The notes under the pieces: model-generated
What the model was told of the DNA's origin: nothing
Databases searched by the model: none
What the model saw: the letters and a program-made list of their open reading frames with translations, nothing else
Made by a program: the position numbers and the translations under genes
NCBI GenBank assembly: GCA_003116995.1
Contig: BDSL01000010.1
Location: forward strand, 930,001 to 994,000
DNA: 64,000 nt
Reading direction: 5' to 3'
Source of the DNA: Yamagishiella unicocca
Taxonomy: Eukaryota; Chlorophyta; Chlorophyceae; Chlamydomonadales; Volvocaceae
Part shown: positions 57,133 through 64,000 of the stretch, piece after piece
Position numbering within the stretch: position 1 is the stretch's first letter
How the letters are laid out: each line of letters begins with the position of its first letter

Positions 57133-60100
57133 TCACCGCGCTGCAACAAGATCGCCCAGCCCAGTGATCATCAGCGTGTCCATGTTGCCACCGTTGTCCA
57201 GCGCCAGGCCCTTCTCGTTGGCAAGGTGCAGCAGGCAGATGAAGGCGAGGTGGGAGCTGACACCCGCCAGGGGGCCGGCGGTGGCGCCGGTCCCGGCCGC
57301 CGACGTGCCCGGTTCCTTGGCTGGTGCCTTGGCTGTAGCCGAAGCGACGTGCGCTGACACCTGATCGAGAACGGTCTGGAAGGATAATACGGGCTGCGCG
57401 GCTGGGGCGGATTGCCGCCTGTGCCGCACATCCACCGCCAGGTGCCTGAAGGGCGAGGGGGAGGTGGGCGCAAAGAGATACGGAGGGCAAATGTTGTCAA
57501 GGATGCCAACATTTGCGCGCATGGCCGCTACAGCGCAGGATACCGTGTGCCAAACGAAGGGCGCACACGCATTGCCACAACTGGCAGGGCTCCTAGGACT
57601 TGCCACAACGTTGCACCGCGCTTCCTGCTTGTACGCGTTGAGCGAGGGTGCGCGGTGCACCCATAGAATAACAAGCAACACATGGAGGGAAACATCGCTC
57701 ACGTTCAAAACGCCAACGCAGGGATGACTTTGTGCATAACGCAGCGTATGAGGTTCAGGTCATAAAACACAGTGGTGCCACTTAGCGTCCACACACACGG
57801 CCTCGGCGGCAATGCACGCCTGGCGACCTACTTGAGTGAGTCTTCGATGTTGAGCTTCAGTGATGCCACGTCAGCCACACCCGCCGTCTTGTCGCACTTG
57901 ATAGTCAGGTGCTGAATGCACCGCGGCGGCTGGAGGAGCTCCTCAAGCGTAAGGGCCCAGCCCCCCATGCCGGGGCCTTGGAAGGCGCAGCCGCCGTCGT
58001 CCTGGTCGTCGTCGCTGATATCGCCACCGCCCACGTCCGGCGCACCTGAAAGGACGGGATAGGTAGTTTTGTTTTTCAAGTCATAAGCCAGGAGCGAAAG
58101 GATCATTGTCATGAAGCACAGTGATCAACGTCTTGGCGCCTTGGTGCCTCTCGACGGGTGGCGCCCAGTAGCTCAAACATGCAACTTCCCTCACACACCT
58201 GCGTCGTCGTAGGCATCTTGGCTGCTGTCGTACGTGCCGCTGCCGTACTCCTCCCCGCCGGCCTCGCCGTACTGTCCATCCGTGCCGCTCAGGGCGGGGC
58301 CGCCCATGCCTTGCCGTTCCGGACCTGGGGTAGCGACACCATGGGTCGGCCCCGCAGCGCGCACGCCCCGGCGCAGCTGCCGCGCTCTCAGGTTGTCCGC
58401 AATGAGCAGCGATCTCCACGTCTCATGGACGGTCATAGCGCACCCAGCACTCCCACCCAGGCCGTGCGTGTTGAGGGAGCCGCAACCGGCGATGGAGAAG
58501 CCGCAGGCGGCTGTCACCGGGACACAGGACAAGTAGCTGCACAAGTCCTCGACCCGCACCGGCTCCTCCTGCGGCAAACACAGCTTTGCAGTGGCGTCGC
58601 GGCGAGCCGTCTTGTAGGTGTGCAGGTGGACCTCCTCCAGCTGGGGCTCGGGCGCCGCAGCGCGCCAGTCCACGGACACCGCCTCTGGTTTCGGTCTGCG
58701 CGCGACCGCAAGACAGGGAGACATTGTCATCGCCCGCGGCCAGGATGCGCGCCATTGCAGAGGTGAGGATCACATGCTGTGAGGGCCACAAGCTATGGGG
58801 GCCGCAAGCTGTGAGGGCCGCAAGCTGTGAGGGCCACAAGCTGTGAGGCCTACACGATGTCATGACGTGTAAGTCCCCGCACGCATGCTTGCCACGTATG
58901 TGCACACGAATTTGTGCTATGCAGAGGATGGCTGCGTTAGATAGGCATCCGCTACCAGACCGTACGTGGAACGGGAGGAGACTGCAAGGAAAAGCCGTGT
59001 ACGAAAGAAAAACCCGTTCGGTTAGGACAGCCGTTTGGATATGCATGCTGGAGAACTTGGTGGGGGGACGGGAGGGGACAGGCCGCCCGGTCTTCAGATG
59101 TAGGCTCGTGTGTGCGGTGGATAGGGGAATGAAGGGCGCGGGATGAAGTATGACAACGACGGTATGGACGTCGTACATTTACTTTTATCCTACGGGTAGC
59201 GTCAACGACAAGGGCTGGGGAAGCTCATGAAACGGACAAACGCATTGCCATGCCCTACTTGCGCGTCCTTGGCTTCGCCCCTGCCGCCGATGACGACGCT
59301 GTCTTCCTGGCGAGGCTTCTCCACCACGTGCGCTGCAGGGTCACGGAGCTGCCCAGCGCGCTGCCGGCAGTTCTGCCGAGCAGGGAGAGCAACGCAGATT
59401 CGTCGTCCGAGCAGTCTCGATCGGGTACGTCATCGTCGCAGTGGTCGCGACGGCTGGCATACTGCTTTGGGGTGGGGGTCGGGTCGGGGGCGTCTGCCAT
59501 ATCAGTCGACTGCGGTGCTGCCCTTTTGAGGTGTTACGGTTGCGGTCGAAGCGGCGAGCGATCAGCAGGCTTGGAAAAAGCCTATTACCAGGAAAGGCAG
59601 TGTTGGTGGAATGCTTGAGGAATGGCCGCGCCTGCCAGACACAAGGTTTTGATATTGCGTCCGCTAGTTTGATCTTCCTGTCGGAGTCCTGAGGCCCGTG
59701 CAGTGCAGTATTGTACGGCACACATGCATACGTAGGGCGACGGTCCCACACCTGATGGGAGTCATCGAAGTCATCGCCACCGCCGCCAGCAGTCCCACCC
59801 CCGCTGAGCGGGCTTTCGTCGTCCGTGTCCGCCCGGGCATCGAAGCCAGGGGAGCCGTACCCGTCGTCGTCGCCGCCACCGCCATCACCGTCGGGTGAGA
59901 ACGCAGGCCCAGCATCGTCATCGCAAACGCCGGCGCCATCGTCGTCACCGCCGACATCCGCCGTATCAACGTCCATTGCGTCCTCCACCTGCCGTACGAC
60001 CTGCCGCACGGCCTCGTTCCGCTGGGCCTCCACTTGCGCCCGTCTGTTGTCCGCTGCTCATGTTGGCGGCATGCGGTGGAGTGAGGCCACCCGAGCCGCC

Positions 60101-63100
60101 GTGGGCAGGGCAGGCAGGCGGAGCGCGTTTGGTCCGTTGGCACACGCGCAGGGGCGGACAGTGCTGGGCTGCCGGCGACAGGGTCATCAGCCCGCAACAG
60201 CAACAACCACAACAACACCATGTGCAGCGGCGACGTGTTTCCCCCGGCAAGCCGATCCAGCCACCAAGCAGGCAGTGCTCCTAGGGCTTGCGGCCACCTT
60301 CCATTCGCGTCGTGAGGCCGAGACCACAAAGCGCCTTTGCCAAATGGAACCACCCGACCCGGCTGCAGTGCCGCCTCACCCAGCGCCGAGTGCAGCAGCT
60401 CCTGCGGTTCCACCCGGGTGGCCACCTTGATGCCAGGCAGGTCCGGCTGCGCCTGGATGGGCGCCAAGATGGGACCCAAGGGACCCACAACGGTCAGTAC
60501 GGGCTACGGGGTTCTAAGGTTGGGAGCCCCGACGCTTGAAATCCTGTTGTCTACCACCATTTGGCGCGCCTTGCAATGCCGCCAGCCCGGTCCCTTCCGC
60601 GCCCTGGGAGATGTATGCGTTACCGGTAGTTGCACTAACGGTTATGGCAGCAGCTGCAGCGTTGTGGGGCGGTTTGCCGTCCTTGTACATTACCGTCCGA
60701 CAGCAGGTGTAGCTGCGTGGGGGCAGTTTCCGTTTCCGTTCTGGTACATTACGGTCCGGCAGTTTCCGTTTCCGTTCTGGTACCGGCAGCGCCACTACGT
60801 CGCCGTCCCCCGGCCAGCCCCCACCCACAGTGCAACTCGCTCACTCCCCAGTCCCAAATCGCACCTGCAGGAGGTCGTACAGCTCCTTAATGCCCGGGCT
60901 GATGGATGCGCTGGATGCAGCTGCCAGTAGTTCCCGGGCGCCGGGCAGCACGGTGAGGTCGATCTGCCCGGAGGGTGAGGCGGGGTGGGGTCCATCACCG
61001 ACAGACATCCAGACATCCTTCTTCGGGCAGCGAAGAAAGGTAGTGGCATTGACACGACACCCTAGGAGAAAGAAGGGGGGGGAGCACGCACACAAAGTGG
61101 CGCGTACCCCTTGATTACGTATGCATCTCTCAAACCGCACGGTGCAGCCGGCGCGAGCGCTAAACCTTGAGTGTATCACATCTGTATCACATCTGTATCA
61201 CATCTGTATCACATCTGTATCACATCTGTATCACATCTGTATCACATCTGTATCACATCTGTATCACATGCGCGTACAGCTCAGGGATGCCTCAGCCGCC
61301 ATCCGGAATAGCTGGCCAACTAAGCGATGACGCCAGCATTACTCCAGGTGTTCGCACCATTACGTCACCGACCGCCTCCGCTGCTGCATCAGCTTGTGCC
61401 CTCGCCATGAGCTCCTGGGGCCTGGGGGTGCGCAGGCGGAGGGGGGGGGGACTAGGAACGCGGCGACGGTTGTCACAGCGCAGACGGCAATGCCGACACC
61501 GGACCAGGCTGGGCGGAGTCCCAACTTCTACCATGCGAACCAGGCTGCGTGGAGTCCCAACTTCCACCATGCGAATCCCAGCCTGCATCGTATGGTGCGT
61601 GAACGCACGCTGCAACAAGCGAGCGCTGCCCAACCGGCATTGCCCAATAGCAGCGCAACCCGGACGCGCCGTCGGCTCGAAGTAAAGGTGCCTCGGAGTT
61701 GGTGTGCATCGCTGGCCGCTGCAGCGCACGGCGCCGGAGCGTGGGCGGCAGCTGGCAACGGTGTTCCTTTCGCTTTCACTCGCCTGACGTCCGCATCGAA
61801 GGTGACGTCATAGCCGCTGAGTACCGGCAGGTTTTGCAGCAGCAGCCCTACACGCATTGGACCACAGGCGCGTACTTTGCAAAATCGCACCACAACAGGG
61901 CACACCACGGCTACTGTGATGCCGATGTGAGAGCGGACGACGAAATGCCTGCCCCCGTACGCAGTGCAAGTCGTGCAGCTGTGCGTCGTGTCAATGCCAG
62001 GATCGCAGCACTGAATGACTAGCCACATCTGAAGCGGAAATCAAAGTGCCCCATGCTGCATGCGGAACGGCGGCCCGTGATCAGCATGGAAGTGGGAGTC
62101 CAGGACACCCATATCGTAACTATCAACCGTCTCCGAAGCCAGCAAGGAAACTCCCACCTCCAAAAAACGGAAACCGAAACCGCTGCATTGCCTCAGCTAC
62201 AGCAAATCCCTCGTTATTAAAGCAATTCCCCCGCTAGCACTAGGCCCCTCCAGCTAAGCACCTTGCGGGCTGTTCTCGTCGATCAGACGAGACGTGCGGA
62301 CGAAGAACGGGTCAGTGTCGAACGTTGCCTCCTGCAGGACCAGCAGCGGCAGCAGAGAACGAAATTTGCTGACTCAGCACTACGACGCCCGCTCGACGGC
62401 TGACATCAGCGCGACGCGGAGTCGGAACGGTGCCCTTGCCAATTGCTGCTTGCTTTGTCAAATTGCTGCTATTGTTTTGAAAATGCGTTAACCGCGCGCT
62501 GCGCAATGCCCTTGCAACTTTTGCAGCAATGTGGTGCGACATGACGCATGCATGCTGACATGGCGGCGCATCCGCATCCGATTCGGACGCACCTTGACCT
62601 GCTGTCTTAGTTCGCTGTCGTCCTTGAGCGTGGCGCCGACATTTGCTGCCGCCTGCCGCTTCTTGGTCTTGCCGCCAGACGTCGCTGCGCAGCTCCCATC
62701 CTCCCCGTCGTCCCCCCGTATAGCACCCTTCTCCTCCTGATCCCGGCCGTCATCGCCAGTGTCTGTCATGGGTTTAGGCAGTGCACCCACCAAACCCGTA
62801 GACAGGGATAATGAGGGCGACTCGTTGCGCAGTTGCGGCGCACGCCAGGAGCAAGCGCGGCTGTAAGCGTGGCTTACCGTCATCGTTCCGTGCTTGCTTT
62901 TTTGAATCCGGTATGAAAGATTTATACGCCAGATTGTAGACCGCATCGACACGCTTGCCGTAGATCTTCATGCCTACGTCCAGGCCGAAGCCTGCACTCT
63001 GGAAATGACCTTCGCCGCATCGGGCGCTGGCAGTCACGTTGTCGCAGAAGATCACCGTCTGGGGTTGCGCAGGAATAAGATAATGAGCTGTGATCGACAA

Positions 63101-63612
63101 TGGGCTAAACTTGTACGGAACGACACGAAACCAGAAGGTCAGTAGTGAGAAGTTACACGTTCCCCGGCACTGGCACCCCCAGTCAAACCAAGGACCTGAC
63201 GGGCTGAGGGGTCTCATGAATGAAGTAGGCACAGAGAGGGGTAACGGCCGGGGTAACGGCCAGCTCACTCTTAGCGCGTCGATACCGTGCAGGTCGAAAG
63301 CGTTGTCCACAGTTATTTTATTGCCGGTATATAGGTCTCCAAGGTTCCTCAGCATGTCCCTGGCCTGCTTGTATGACATCGACGGCTCCGGGCGGGCATC
63401 GCCTTGTTCCGCGCCCAGCCGCTTATTGAGCTTCTGTACCGCGCGATGGCAACGGTCCTGGTCGATCTCCATATCGGGTCCATCTATGTCCAGGTCTGAG
63501 TCCAAGTTTAACTCCAAGTCCACCTGTCACAAAAGCGGAATGTTCCATATCGAACCAATGCTGCCCTAGTCACTTGCCGGGGAAGCCGCACCTCCATTTC
63601 TTCCATTGCCAT
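57133..63612 (-). CDS. CAPH: Condensin complex subunit CAP-H (barren/kleisin); middle exons incomplete
   Basis: CAP-H is the kleisin that closes the condensin I ring between the SMC2 and SMC4 heads during mitotic chromosome compaction. Supported exons: 63592-63612, 63269-63523, 62878-63058, 62593-62762, 62262-62331, about 61789-61847, 60865-60963, 57832-58045, 57133-57445. The N-terminal region has YTGNKITVDNAFDLHGIDAL and GLDVGMKIYGKRVDAVYNLA, the SMC2-binding block. Then come KKRQAAANVGATL, FDTDPFFVRTSRLIDE, LLLQNLPVLSGYDVTFDAD and IDLTVLPG. The C-terminal winged-helix block reads HLTIKCDKTAGVADVASLKL and HLAFICLLHLANEKGL. An acidic linker (59765-60033) and segments at 58.2-58.7 kb probably fill the middle, but not every junction was resolved. 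Starts at the ATG of MAMEEME. Confidence 0.9.
58771..58852. repeat. 18-bp tandem repeat (GAGGGCCACAAGCTGT) x4
   Basis: Four units with CCACAAG/CCGCAAG variants in an intron of CAP-H. Confidence 0.85.
60722..60785. repeat. 36-bp direct duplication (CAGTTTCCGTTTCCGTTCTG)
   Basis: Two copies starting at 60724 and 60760, in a CAP-H intron. Confidence 0.9.
61173..61269. repeat. 11-bp tandem repeat (TGTATCACATC) x9
   Basis: Nine uninterrupted units in a CAP-H intron. Not a multiple of 3 and not coding. Confidence 0.95.
61503..61575. repeat. 36-bp tandem duplication
   Basis: ACCAGGCTGGGCGGAGTCCC.. at 61503 and a diverged copy at 61539. A multiple of 3, so it could be coding, but no exon was assigned here. 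Confidence 0.85.
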
Positions 63613-64000
63613 CACAGTCTTCAAAGTTAAGGGATGAGTCCGATGGCCGACACGGCCAGAGCAAGCCAAAATTGGTGAAGGAAGGAATCGTTTCGTCAGA
63701 GTTTGACAACTTCAGTATGCCTAACGTCAAAGGAATGTCAGGAATAAAATTCTTAGGTAAATTACAGGCAAGACAGACGTGTCTACCGGTATCGTATCTG
63801 TCATTGCACAGATTTGAATGGCAACTAGTAGTATACAGCTAAACGGCCTTGTTATGGGTACACAGTGGCGATGAAAGCATTATCATATTTAATATTGAAA
63901 AATCGCAGGCAGTGCATGCGGGTCAGGGTTTGAGGCGCTATGGTGATGCACAACTTTGCTCGCAGGAATGCAACATCGAGGACAATAGCACAATACAGTA
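63613..64000. other. Upstream region of CAP-H
   Basis: GC content drops and AT-rich words appear (for example 63880-63905). It should contain the CAP-H 5' UTR and promoter. No second gene is supported. Confidence 0.5.

Noticed and set aside
1..64000. CRISPR array or bacterial defence/biosynthetic operon
   Set aside because: Repeats are tandem without unique spacers, genes are spliced, and no bacterial gene order or ribosome-binding pattern is present.

Overview
The window looks like nuclear DNA of a GC-rich, intron-dense green alga, most likely a volvocine or other chlamydomonadalean. The signs are many short exons with GTGAG/GTGCG donors, long Ala/Gly/Gln runs, intronic minisatellites, a TGTAA polyadenylation signal, TTTAGGG-type repeats, and a Pro-rich (hydroxyproline-rich-glycoprotein-like) secreted protein. 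No bacterial operon, rRNA, tRNA or CRISPR array was seen. The gene models below were assembled by hand from splice sites and reading phase.

Layout. 1-202 (-): the N-terminal coding start of an unidentified acidic protein running off the left edge. 203-6078: repeat-rich and without a gene I can support. 6079-22599 (-): a 28-exon gene for a secreted/transmembrane receptor-like protein kinase with two C-type-lectin-like segments, two jacalin-like segments, one TM helix and a TKL-type kinase domain. 25316-29777 (-): a complete ESCRT-III subunit VPS20/CHMP6 (7 exons, 235 aa). 30285-40842 (+): a complete NRDE2-family gene (14 exons, 1601 aa), divergent from VPS20 across a 507-bp shared upstream region. 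45906-51029 or beyond (+): a secreted CAP/PR-1-domain protein with a stalk of over 1000 residues rich in proline. 53.1-56.7 kb: fragments of an LTR retrotransposon integrase and of a LINE-type endonuclease, plus exon-like coiled-coil and membrane segments. 57133-63612 (-): condensin subunit CAP-H (barren/kleisin), with N- and C-terminal exons well supported and the middle partly resolved.

The genes do not form a pathway. VPS20, NRDE2 and CAP-H are housekeeping genes (membrane remodelling, nuclear RNA surveillance, chromosome condensation). The receptor kinase and the CAP-domain protein are cell-surface or extracellular products. The most unusual items are the lectin-ectodomain kinase (with a 14-nt microexon, a GC-AG intron and a non-RD catalytic loop), a 29-bp minisatellite that copies a 5' splice site 15 times in NRDE2, repeat tracts (including telomere-like repeats) sitting directly on 3' splice sites, a recurring motif at intron ends, and a set of short near-perfect hairpins.
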